Shown here one piece after another: positions 47,902 through 56,358 of a stretch of 64,000 nt of DNA. The stretch covers positions 120,149 to 184,148 of the forward strand of contig JAGVZE010000009.1 in assembly GCA_018302815.1 (NCBI GenBank). Direction: 5' to 3'. The position numbers and the translations under genes are program-made. This DNA comes from Candidatus Woesearchaeota archaeon. Its GTDB lineage: Archaea; Nanobdellota; Nanobdellia; Woesearchaeales; ARS49. The notes beneath the pieces are model-generated. The model worked only from the letters and a program-made list of their open reading frames with translations, was not told where the DNA came from and made no database searches. Numbering within the stretch: the stretch's first letter is position 1; each line of letters begins with the position of its first letter.

Positions 47902-49184
47902 CAACGCTTTTTTTCTTTATTTTTTTCGCACAAATAGCAACCGCATTCCCCTGCGACCGGTTCGGATGGTTCACGAGTTGCGACGTAGTGATGTGGAGCA
48001 ATATGCCCGAGGATGAAAAAATGCAAACAATCGCAAGCATGATCGACGATGTTCACTCTTGGAACACTGATTTTGAGGTAGACGGGCTGCCAGAAGGAAC
48101 TCGAACGGTTGACGACGGTCTCGTCAGAAACGCATGGATTCGCGTAATGGCAGTCATGCCAAGCATCTATGAGGGTGGCAATGTGCTCAGTCCGGGTTTT
48201 GGCGAAGTGATTGCAAAGAGCAATTTTGAAATCAAAAAACCGTACGGCAAGGAAGGGCGTGATTGTGATACGGATTACGATCTCTCGTACAATTCAAAGA
48301 TTGTTCATCACTTGAATGGCGTTGAAATAGGGACTGGAGAAATTGCGCAATTCAACACGAATGATAGCCTGCTTGATTTCAGAGCCGACTTGGTTATTGA
48401 CATCGCTCTCAATGTTGACCATTATCGCTGGAAGCGTATTAACGGAACGCGCAAATGCATCTTTTACAGGATAGAGCAAAGAAACGAGCAAACCATAGTT
48501 AGCGGTGAATTTCAAGCCGTCAGTTACCAGCCCAACATCACGTATTCATTCAACGTTCAAAATCAATACTATGGAATCACGCAAATTCAATTCAACGCAT
48601 CAAATTACTCGTGGTTCCGCTTGCAATTCAATGACGATGATTTCTATGAAGAAAGAACTACAGAATTTGAACCTTTCTTCAATTTGGAACCCTACTACAT
48701 TCTGAATTTCAAGCCCAAAATACACAAGACCATTCAATTTCAAGGAGTAAGATTTCAAAACGATACATTTCAAGTGACTGACCTTCGTAATTGTAAGATT
48801 TTGCTTGGTGACTATTTCAGAACGTACACGCTTCCTTGTCCTTTGCAATACAAACCCCTCGGGTTGCAAGTCTTTACGGACAAGACCATTTACGAACCAG
48901 GAGAGATAATTCACGTTACTGTTCTTCCGAAGATTCCTGTGCTACTTTCGTATGGAAATGAGACAGTTCTGGTTCAAGGTTCTGCTGAGCTTCGAGCCAA
49001 GTTTGGCGAGCATTTGATCGTTGCACGAGTGAATGGCATTGAGGCGGTCAAAGCAATTTATGTAACAAATTCGTCTAATTGGAACACTTTTTGGGGCATT
49101 TTAGGATTTCTGCTCGTTTGCTTCGTGTTTTACAAAGTGACTGTTCGACTGGTTGGAGGTGCGTATGACTTGTGGAATTCTTAA
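47862..49184 (+). CDS. Secreted/membrane-anchored protein of the T4SS-like cluster
   Basis: Start MGGSIRGATIRIITTLFFFIFFAQIATAFPCD overlapping VirB2-like ORF; C-terminal TM TFWGILGFLLVCFVFYKVTV. Confidence 0.75.
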   Translation: MGGSIRGATIRIITTLFFFIFFAQIATAFPCDRFGWFTSCDVVMWSNMPEDEKMQTIASMIDDVHSWNTDFEVDGLPEGTRTVDDGLVRNAWIRVMAVMPSIYEGGNVLSPGFGEVIAKSNFEIKKPYGKEGRDCDTDYDLSYNSKIVHHLNGVEIGTGEIAQFNTNDSLLDFRADLVIDIALNVDHYRWKRINGTRKCIFYRIEQRNEQTIVSGEFQAVSYQPNITYSFNVQNQYYGITQIQFNASNYSWFRLQFNDDDFYEERTTEFEPFFNLEPYYILNFKPKIHKTIQFQGVRFQNDTFQVTDLRNCKILLGDYFRTYTLPCPLQYKPLGLQVFTDKTIYEPGEIIHVTVLPKIPVLLSYGNETVLVQGSAELRAKFGEHLIVARVNGIEAVKAIYVTNSSNWNTFWGILGFLLVCFVFYKVTVRLVGGAYDLWNS

Positions 49185-50085
49185 TCTGCCAGAATGTATC
49201 GTGGACCAGCTCACTGGTTTCATTCAAAATATTGTGAACGCTCCCTTGGTTCCTTTTCTTGACATCATTCGTCGTTTGCTCACGCAGCCAGCGAATGTGA
49301 GCGCGTTTGGAAGCTTATGGGCAGTGATTATCTACATTTTGAGCACTTTTTACGGGCTTTTCATCATGGCTGCGGGTTTTAATTTCATCATTTCGGGTTA
49401 CAATGCTGAGAAGCGTGAGCGTGCGAAGGAATGGTTGCAGAATGTGATTTTGATGGTTTTCTTCGTCCAAGCAAGCTTTCTTCTTTACAGCCTTGTGGCC
49501 GAAATCGCGGCAGGCATTACTTCGGGAATTATCAATATGATTGATCCAAACTTCTTCCTGATAACGATAGATAATACTTTGAATGTGGGTTTGGAAATTG
49601 TGCTTGGCGTGTTTTATCTTCTCACCTTACTCATCACGATTATCGCGCTTTCGGTGAACTATTTTCTCGCCAGCATTGGCGTTGTGTTCATTCCTTTCGG
49701 CATATTCTTCTATTTTATTCCACCATTGCGCGACATTGGTAAGTTTATCATCAGCAAATTAGCGTTCGTTCTGTTCATTCCTTTCTTTGCAAGCCTCGTC
49801 CTGCTTGGTGTCAGTCAATTATTGACCCTGAGCTTCTTCGAATACCTGAAAATTGTCTTTATGATTAGTGCCTTCATGACGATTAATCTACTGATAATAA
49901 TTCTCGCTATCTTGGCGGTCTTTAGATCTGTTATGGGAGTGCTACGCTCTGATGTGGGACGAAGCGCCCTGTTCCTCAAAGGACATCTCTTAGCGGGTGT
50001 TGCTGCTCAAAAGCCCGATCCGTACAATGATAGGGAGTATTGGAAAAAGTTTCGCAAGGACTACTATCCACGAGGTGGCCGATGA
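49165..50085 (+). CDS. VirB6/TrbL-like polytopic membrane protein
   Basis: Multiple TM helices, GFNFIISGYNAEKRERAKEWLQNVILMVFFVQASFLLYSLVAEIAAGI; ATGA overlap with VirB4. Confidence 0.75.
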   Translation: MTCGILNLPECIVDQLTGFIQNIVNAPLVPFLDIIRRLLTQPANVSAFGSLWAVIIYILSTFYGLFIMAAGFNFIISGYNAEKRERAKEWLQNVILMVFFVQASFLLYSLVAEIAAGITSGIINMIDPNFFLITIDNTLNVGLEIVLGVFYLLTLLITIIALSVNYFLASIGVVFIPFGIFFYFIPPLRDIGKFIISKLAFVLFIPFFASLVLLGVSQLLTLSFFEYLKIVFMISAFMTINLLIIILAILAVFRSVMGVLRSDVGRSALFLKGHLLAGVAAQKPDPYNDREYWKKFRKDYYPRGGR

Positions 50086-53000
50086 GCTACGAAATCCCCC
50101 AGTCACTCCAGTATCAGGAGAAGATTATTTTCAACCTGACGTTAGAGCAGTTGATTTATGCCGCCCTTTTTGGTTTTCCTGCAATTTTGATGTATGCAAA
50201 ACTGCCATTTTCAATCTATACTCGTGTTACTTTGGCATTCGTTCCTGTGAGTTTGGGTTTGATGTTTATGTATCTTGATTTGTGGCACAAAATCAGAGAT
50301 TTCTGGGCCTACTTGAAGTTCCGGCGGGCAACGATGTTTGACAAAGCAATGAAGAAATATCTCAAATTGAACGCGGTTGAGAATTCTTGTTACGAAGTTC
50401 AGACCAAAAATGGCACTAAAAGAGTGGCTGTTTTGCGAGTTGAACCTTTGAATTTCAAAATTAAGACAAAAGACGAGCGGGACAGCATTATTTTCGCGTT
50501 TCAGAAATTCTTGAACGCGTTGGACTTCCCAGTACAGTTTTTGATGTACACTGATGAGTTGAATTTGAACGATTACCTGAAACAGCTTGATTTGAAAGTT
50601 GACAAGACGGGAAACAAGACCTATAAGGAACTTCTTGATGCGCACAAGAAGTATGTGGACTTGATTATGCGTGAGAAATCAGATGCAAACCGGAGATTTT
50701 TGATTTCCATTATCGAGAACGAAATGGGATTGGACGCGCAAGTCAAAATCGTTGAAGAATTGCTGGCAACAATGAATTTGAAATGCGTGCGACTTGGAGG
50801 ACGGCAACTCATCGGAGTCCTCATCAGACTGTTCAACAATCCGCGGGGAAGAACAGAAATCTTGAAGAAAGAAAAGACGATCTACACCATTACCGCACCA
50901 GAAGAAATTGTCAACAAGCCTGATTACATCAAAGTCAACGAGTATTACAACAGAATCATTGTCGCAGTCGGGTATCCTCGTGTTGTTGAAGAGGGCTTTC
51001 TTGACAAAATGGTTACCGCGGCAGGCAATTTTGATTTAAGCATTCATATCGAGCCATTTCCAATAGAAAACACTCTCGTGATGCTCAATAAAGAGGTTCA
51101 GAAACAGCGTGCGGACTTGTTTGCTGCTGAATTGAAGCATAGCTTCCAGCCAAGTCTTGAAATTCAATATAGAGACACCCAAGCGGTGCTTAATAGCATT
51201 CAGAAAGGTGAAGAAAAACTATTCAACGTCAGTCTATACATCAACGTGAAGGCAAAAGACCTCAAAGAGCTTGACATTCTCACCAAAACCATCCAATCGC
51301 GATTGAATAGTATGCTGATTATTCCAAAAGTGCCAAAGTATCGCATGGCGCAAGCGTTCAGATCAATCATTCCTTTCGGCATTAACGAATTGGGAATACG
51401 GAGAAACATCACCACGCACCCCCTATCAGCTTTCTTTCCGTTCACCAGCCCATTCCTCATGCTCGAAAAAGGAGGCGTCTTCTTAGGCATCAACAAAAAC
51501 AGACTACCCATCATCAAGGACATCTTCAACCTCTCAAACGCAAACGGCGCCATTCTCGCAACAAGCGGTGGCGGCAAAAGCTACACTGCCAAACTCATCA
51601 TTTCACGCTACCTCATAAATGGCACAAAAATCATCGTGATAGATCCACAGGACGAATACACAAAACTCACCGAAAAATACGGCGGAAGCGTAATCAACAT
51701 TAGCAGAGATAGCAACACAATCATCAATCCTCTCGATTTGTTGAATCATACATATCCCGAGAAGCGTCTTGCACTTTTGGACTTTTTCACCATGATTTTC
51801 GGAGACTTCAACGAATTACAAAAAGCAATCGTAGACAAAGCCATAAGCCAAACTTATGCCAACGCCGGAATAACGGAAAAAAATTACTTCAACAAAATCC
51901 CGCCCACATTGAAAGACCTATATGAAGAACTGGAGCAGATGAACCAAAAAGCAACAGGATTTGAAAAAGCAGCCTACACCACACTCCTGAGCCGGTTGAG
52001 CATGTACGTAACTGGCGTTTTCGCATTTCTCAACCAACAAACAAAAATAAACATCACAAACCAATTCGTCACATTCAATCTCGGCAGCATGCCAAAACAA
52101 ATCAAGCCCATCATGATGTTCCTCATCCTCGAATACGTCTACACCAAAATGAAACAAGACAAAGAACGAAAATTGCTCGTCATTGATGAAGCGTGGAGTT
52201 TACTCTCGCGCGCCGAAGATGAAGGGTACATTTTTGAGATTGTCAAAACGTGCAGAAAATTCAATCTGGGATTGTTGCTCATCACTCAGGATGTTGCTGA
52301 TTTGGTCAATAGCAAGGCAGGAAGAGCCGTACTCGCAAACAGCTCATACACAATCCTCTTACGCCAAAAACCAGCCGTCATTGACAGCGTCGAGAACATC
52401 TTTCACTTGAGTTTTGCCGAGCGCGAACATCTCCTAAGCGCAAACGTAGGAGAGGGTTTGATCATGATGGAAAACGACCACCAAGAAATCAAAATAGTCG
52501 CCAGTAAAGAAGAACACGCACTCATCACGACCAAACCAGATGAACTCTTATTCCCCGAAACCGACCACACCGCCGACCTCTCCCTTGATGGTAAGAAGCT
52601 CGTCAAAGAATTGTACCCACTCAAAGACGTTTACCGCTTGAGCGGCTTGCACCTCGTTCAAAAGGAATTCTTGGACAACCTGCGCGACCCCAAGTATTCA
52701 GAAGAACTCCTCATACACCCCTACGAGAGCAGGCAAGCCCGCTTCAAAATCCGCCAACGCGGCAACGAAGGAGCAGACCACATCAGCCTTTCATGGTGGA
52801 TACTTGAAGAACTCCTCAACCTCACCCCCACAGCCATCCGCATATACAGTAAGACCAATGAGGTCAACCCCGACCTCACATTCACCAACGCCTCTAGCAA
52901 GGTCATTGCTATCGAGGTAGAGACTGGCTCTAACTACCGCTTCAATAAAGACTATCTCCTGCGTAAGATAGCTGCTCTGGAACGCCTTTACCCTCACAGG

Positions 53001-53255
53001 TGGTGTTTGTTCCTCTCTACCAACGTCTATGACCGCAGATACCGCACCATTCTTCCACCCCACGTTCCCATCTATCTGCGTAAGCATCTTAGGTGGTTCC
53101 TCAAGGAGCACTTCCCCTCTGGCAGACCCCCTCCCCTTAATACAACAACCGTAGGCCATACTCAAAATATCGACGAGAAGTCAAAACCAGTATACCCTGC
53201 GCCCAACACAGTATACCCTAACCAAAATCAAGCCGTGCAAGGTGTGCAACCATGA
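50082..53255 (+). CDS. VirB3/PrgI-like + VirB4/TraC-like conjugation ATPase with C-terminal nuclease-like extension
   Basis: N-terminal MSYEIPQSLQYQEKIIFNLTLEQLIYAALFGFPAIL; Walker A ILATSGGGKSYTAKL; Walker B KLLVIDEAWSLL; C-terminal NPDLTFTNASSKVIAIEVETG. Confidence 0.92.
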   Translation: MSYEIPQSLQYQEKIIFNLTLEQLIYAALFGFPAILMYAKLPFSIYTRVTLAFVPVSLGLMFMYLDLWHKIRDFWAYLKFRRATMFDKAMKKYLKLNAVENSCYEVQTKNGTKRVAVLRVEPLNFKIKTKDERDSIIFAFQKFLNALDFPVQFLMYTDELNLNDYLKQLDLKVDKTGNKTYKELLDAHKKYVDLIMREKSDANRRFLISIIENEMGLDAQVKIVEELLATMNLKCVRLGGRQLIGVLIRLFNNPRGRTEILKKEKTIYTITAPEEIVNKPDYIKVNEYYNRIIVAVGYPRVVEEGFLDKMVTAAGNFDLSIHIEPFPIENTLVMLNKEVQKQRADLFAAELKHSFQPSLEIQYRDTQAVLNSIQKGEEKLFNVSLYINVKAKDLKELDILTKTIQSRLNSMLIIPKVPKYRMAQAFRSIIPFGINELGIRRNITTHPLSAFFPFTSPFLMLEKGGVFLGINKNRLPIIKDIFNLSNANGAILATSGGGKSYTAKLIISRYLINGTKIIVIDPQDEYTKLTEKYGGSVINISRDSNTIINPLDLLNHTYPEKRLALLDFFTMIFGDFNELQKAIVDKAISQTYANAGITEKNYFNKIPPTLKDLYEELEQMNQKATGFEKAAYTTLLSRLSMYVTGVFAFLNQQTKINITNQFVTFNLGSMPKQIKPIMMFLILEYVYTKMKQDKERKLLVIDEAWSLLSRAEDEGYIFEIVKTCRKFNLGLLLITQDVADLVNSKAGRAVLANSSYTILLRQKPAVIDSVENIFHLSFAEREHLLSANVGEGLIMMENDHQEIKIVASKEEHALITTKPDELLFPETDHTADLSLDGKKLVKELYPLKDVYRLSGLHLVQKEFLDNLRDPKYSEELLIHPYESRQARFKIRQRGNEGADHISLSWWILEELLNLTPTAIRIYSKTNEVNPDLTFTNASSKVIAIEVETGSNYRFNKDYLLRKIAALERLYPHRWCLFLSTNVYDRRYRTILPPHVPIYLRKHLRWFLKEHFPSGRPPPLNTTTVGHTQNIDEKSKPVYPAPNTVYPNQNQAVQGVQP

Positions 53256-53395
53256 AATGCCCCTCAAACAAGCACGAAATCACACTCTGGCTCAATTGCG
53301 AACAATTCGCACTATTACAGCAAGCAGCACAATACGTTGGTTGCGGAAATGATCTCGAACGATACATCATCGGCATACTTGCTGACAATTGTTGA
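53252..53395 (+). CDS. 47-aa microprotein
   Basis: MKCPSNKHEITLWLNCEQFALLQQAAQYVGCGNDLERYIIGILADNC; ATGA overlap with VirB4 stop. Confidence 0.6.
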   Translation: MKCPSNKHEITLWLNCEQFALLQQAAQYVGCGNDLERYIIGILADNC

Positions 53396-53412
53396 ACGGA
53401 GGTGCAAACAAA

Positions 53413-53523
53413 ATGGCGTACTATCTGGAATGCGCGGTGTGCGGAGAATGGGCAAAACGGCTCGAACCCGGAGAATACCACTGCGGCCGACCAATGACGG
53501 CCATACAAGAATGCGAAGTCTGA
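53413..53523 (+). CDS. 36-aa zinc-ribbon-like microprotein
   Basis: MAYYLECAVCGEWAKRLEPGEYHCGRPMTAIQECEV; GGAGGTG upstream. Confidence 0.6.
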   Translation: MAYYLECAVCGEWAKRLEPGEYHCGRPMTAIQECEV

Positions 53524-53538
53524 AACGGAGGTGGAAGA

Positions 53539-53628
53539 ATGAGATGCCAACAATGCGGAATTGGATTGGATAGTTTTGATGCAGAAGAAGCGTGCTACAA
53601 TTGCGGTCGCAAATCAGCGGAGGCATAA
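53539..53628 (+). CDS. 29-aa zinc-ribbon-like microprotein
   Basis: MRCQQCGIGLDSFDAEEACYNCGRKSAEA; CxxC...CxxC; GGAGGTGG upstream. Confidence 0.6.
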   Translation: MRCQQCGIGLDSFDAEEACYNCGRKSAEA

Positions 53629-53631
53629 ACC

Positions 53632-53736
53632 ATGAGAAAAACCAAACAAACGACGGAAGAACCACAACGAGAAGAAGAGCCCAACATGAATGAAGAACTT
53701 TGGAAGGAACAAAATGAAGAAAACAGGGAGGAATAA
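53632..53736 (+). CDS. 34-aa acidic microprotein
   Basis: MRKTKQTTEEPQREEEPNMNEELWKEQNEENREE; GGAGG near the preceding stop. Confidence 0.5.
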   Translation: MRKTKQTTEEPQREEEPNMNEELWKEQNEENREE

Positions 53737-53737
53737 T

Positions 53738-54064
53738 ATGGAAGAAGCAAAAACACAAACGGTCGCGGGTCAAACCGCGACTTTTTCTTTTTCAAAGCAC
53801 GGCAAGCGTTTGAAAGAAAACCTCGTTCGCGTGCAAACACTCAGTAGCGGACAAAAACACGTTACCATTCCCGCACCCTTAGCAAAAGCGGCAAATATCG
53901 AGCGTCGAGACGTGGTTGAATGGCGCATTTGCAAAAGCACCGGCAAACTCGAACTAACCGTAATCAAGAACTACACGCCACCAACCCAAGAGATAACACC
54001 GGAGGTTAAAACCCATGAAAGCAGCCTTGTACATTCGAGTGAGCACGGACAAACAAGCCAGTGA
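53738..54064 (+). CDS. AbrB-like DNA-binding protein
   Basis: RVQTLSSGQKHVTIPAPLAKAANIERRDVVEWRI; overlaps start of the serine recombinase. Confidence 0.65.
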   Translation: MEEAKTQTVAGQTATFSFSKHGKRLKENLVRVQTLSSGQKHVTIPAPLAKAANIERRDVVEWRICKSTGKLELTVIKNYTPPTQEITPEVKTHESSLVHSSEHGQTSQ

Positions 54065-54809
54065 AGGTAGCAGCCTAGAAGTCCAAGAAGAAAAACTCCG
54101 CAAGTATTGTAGTTTCCAAAACTGGGACATCTTCCAACTCTACGCTGATAGAGGAATTTCCGGCAAGGATACGGAACGGTTGCAGTTTCAGACGCTGATG
54201 AAAGACGCGAGGGAAAAAAGGTTTGAAGTAGTCGTGGTCGCGAAACTTGACCGGTTCGGAAGAAGCCTTCGAGATCTCATCAACACTATCTGGGACTTAA
54301 ACGCAATAGGAATTCAATTCACCAGCATTAACGACAACATCAACACAACAACACCAAACGGCAAACTCCTATTCCACATCCTCGGAGCCTTTGCCGAATT
54401 TGAACGAGAAATCATACGAGAACGAATGATGGCAGGAATCGCCAAATCACGAGAACTCGGACGCATCATAGGACGGGTCCCAATGGGCTACAAAGTTGTT
54501 AACAAAAAAGTATGCTTCGACCCTGAAAAAGCCCCACGCGTAAAGGGAATCTTCAACGCATACGCCGCAGGAGAAACCATCTGGAAAATCTCCAACCAGC
54601 TACAAATGAAGCCCTCTACCGTCTCGTACATTCTCAAGAACCAATTTTATGCAGAACCACGCAAAAACGGCACCCACGAGGCTCTGGTTGGCAAAGACTT
54701 GTTTGACGCTATCCAACCCGCGTTACAGACGACAAGACGACCATACCAACCCATCACACCTTTGGTGACCAACCTGAATAGTACTGTAAACGCTTCTCCT
54801 TGCGTATAG
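54015..54809 (+). CDS. Serine recombinase (resolvase/invertase family)
   Basis: KAALYIRVSTDKQASEGSSLEVQEEKLRKY, VVAKLDRFGRSLRDLI, GAFAEFEREIIRERMMAGI. Confidence 0.96.
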   Translation: MKAALYIRVSTDKQASEGSSLEVQEEKLRKYCSFQNWDIFQLYADRGISGKDTERLQFQTLMKDAREKRFEVVVVAKLDRFGRSLRDLINTIWDLNAIGIQFTSINDNINTTTPNGKLLFHILGAFAEFEREIIRERMMAGIAKSRELGRIIGRVPMGYKVVNKKVCFDPEKAPRVKGIFNAYAAGETIWKISNQLQMKPSTVSYILKNQFYAEPRKNGTHEALVGKDLFDAIQPALQTTRRPYQPITPLVTNLNSTVNASPCV

Positions 54810-55029
54810 ACGGTTGTTTCTTCTTTTTCTTACCTTTCTCGTCCTCAGACCTCAAACGCTCCAGAACTGCTAAAACTGTGTTATGCTCCTCCGAAGGCTC
54901 TTTTTCAACCATGCCAAAATAAAGCATAAAACGTCTATTTAAACCAATCGTCGGAAGAGCAAAACCAACACCATCCCACAACGCGAAGCTACTCTTCAGA
55001 ATTTGCTCAGAATATTTCCAGGAGGGCAA
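54754..55029 (-). CDS. Hypothetical protein
   Basis: 91-aa ORF with Lys-rich C-terminus; convergent with serine recombinase. Confidence 0.4.
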   Translation of the reverse strand: MPSWKYSEQILKSSFALWDGVGFALPTIGLNRRFMLYFGMVEKEPSEEHNTVLAVLERLRSEDEKGKKKKKQPSIRKEKRLQYYSGWSPKV

Positions 55030-55379
55030 AGTGCTTTATCTTCTTCCGTAACTGGTAAGCGCTTCTGTAAATTTTGGCATTCCTGGGTATTGTTGATCTC
55101 TCGTCCTTGAACAACACACGTGTTTTTTTCCGGGAGATATTCGAAAGGTGCGCAGCTTATGCCCCCTACAGAGCAACTGTTAATGTGTAGACTGGCTGAT
55201 GCGAAGAAGGTTGTCACAAAGAGCACGATAAAGATCATGATTGAAATTATCGCAAAGCTAACTTTGTTCTTTGGTTTTATGAAGTGTCTAATAACTAAAA
55301 TAGCTAAAACAGGCAGAACAAGTGCTATGACTGACGTGAGTAATAGCCATAGTGGACCTGGGCCGAGACAAACAGTCAT
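54996..55379 (-). CDS. Small membrane protein
   Basis: Two hydrophobic segments then Cys-containing domain. Confidence 0.55.
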   Translation of the reverse strand: MTVCLGPGPLWLLLTSVIALVLPVLAILVIRHFIKPKNKVSFAIISIMIFIVLFVTTFFASASLHINSCSVGGISCAPFEYLPEKNTCVVQGREINNTQECQNLQKRLPVTEEDKALCPPGNILSKF

Positions 55380-55539
55380 ATCAGAACATATTGATAGTGG
55401 CTATATTAGTGTTATCATATGGTTAGGTATGTTTCTAATCATTCAACAACCCCTGGCTTTTCGAACGATTGAGAAGTCAGTTCTTTCTTTGCAGTTGAGT
55501 CACGGTAGGTTTTTAAATGGCCCTCATCCACCCCGCAAT

Positions 55540-56187
55540 ATGAATAAAATTCATATCTTTAAGACAGAAGAAGACTACTTACCTGTGCAAATGGAACATT
55601 TCAGCAGTAATACTTCTATGCTTAATGAGAGGGATAGACGAGAGCGGTCGAAGCTACAAGACTACTTGAAAAAAAGATACCCCTTGGCACATGATGAAGT
55701 TAATGGAATGAGGACGTTGCTGGGAATCCCAGAAGATGAACGACGGGCGCTCCATGCGGGCCTTGCGGAAGGATTGGAATTTCGCTGTCTGGTTCGTTTA
55801 GACGCTTTAAATGAGCAGTATTATTTTCAAACCGAGATTGACACTCCTGAAGGAAATACGTTTGATTTTGCGAGAACATTAAATGAACTTGTGGCGAAAG
55901 TGCGCATAAATTTAGCTACACTGAGCAGTTCAGACTCTCCATATCCAGGAGCTACAATAACTCCTGTCTTCTATACTATCGAGACAGCGCAGGACGAAAC
56001 GAAAGAATGTGGAGTAAATCTGGGCGTATTGAACGGATTGTTAAAAGAATTAATCCCGCTTCCGTCTCATCTACTGTCCGTGTTCGCAAAAAGCTTGGCG
56101 ATGGACGCGACCGATTTCATTAGTTCAAGAAGAGGACTATCACGAGAAGAAAGAGAATCATTTGAAAGACTATTCTATTCACTTTGA
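55540..56187 (+). CDS. Hypothetical protein
   Basis: Start MNKIHIFKTEEDYLPVQ within longer ORF 55120..56187. Confidence 0.6.
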   Translation: MNKIHIFKTEEDYLPVQMEHFSSNTSMLNERDRRERSKLQDYLKKRYPLAHDEVNGMRTLLGIPEDERRALHAGLAEGLEFRCLVRLDALNEQYYFQTEIDTPEGNTFDFARTLNELVAKVRINLATLSSSDSPYPGATITPVFYTIETAQDETKECGVNLGVLNGLLKELIPLPSHLLSVFAKSLAMDATDFISSRRGLSREERESFERLFYSL

Positions 56188-56358
56188 ACTTTAAAGATTT
56201 GAACCAGTCGACTGACTTAGGGTTTTGGTCTGGTTTTCTTAGTATGATAAGAATATAAGCGCGGATATCGATTGCAACATAGGGCGGTTACAATCACGAC
56301 TTTCCACTAATCTGAATCGTACGGAGTTTTTAAATAGTGAACTCCACACTTCCGAGTG

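Noticed and set aside
47703-49184. Full-length 493-aa ORF as the coding region
   Set aside because: Its first 53 codons are an Arg/His-rich out-of-frame reading of the VirB2-like gene; the start at 47862 gives a proper signal peptide.
56200-56220. GATTTGAACCAG (reverse GGTTCAAATC) as a fourth copy of the structured repeat
   Set aside because: No core or TGCATGACA block at the expected spacing on either strand.
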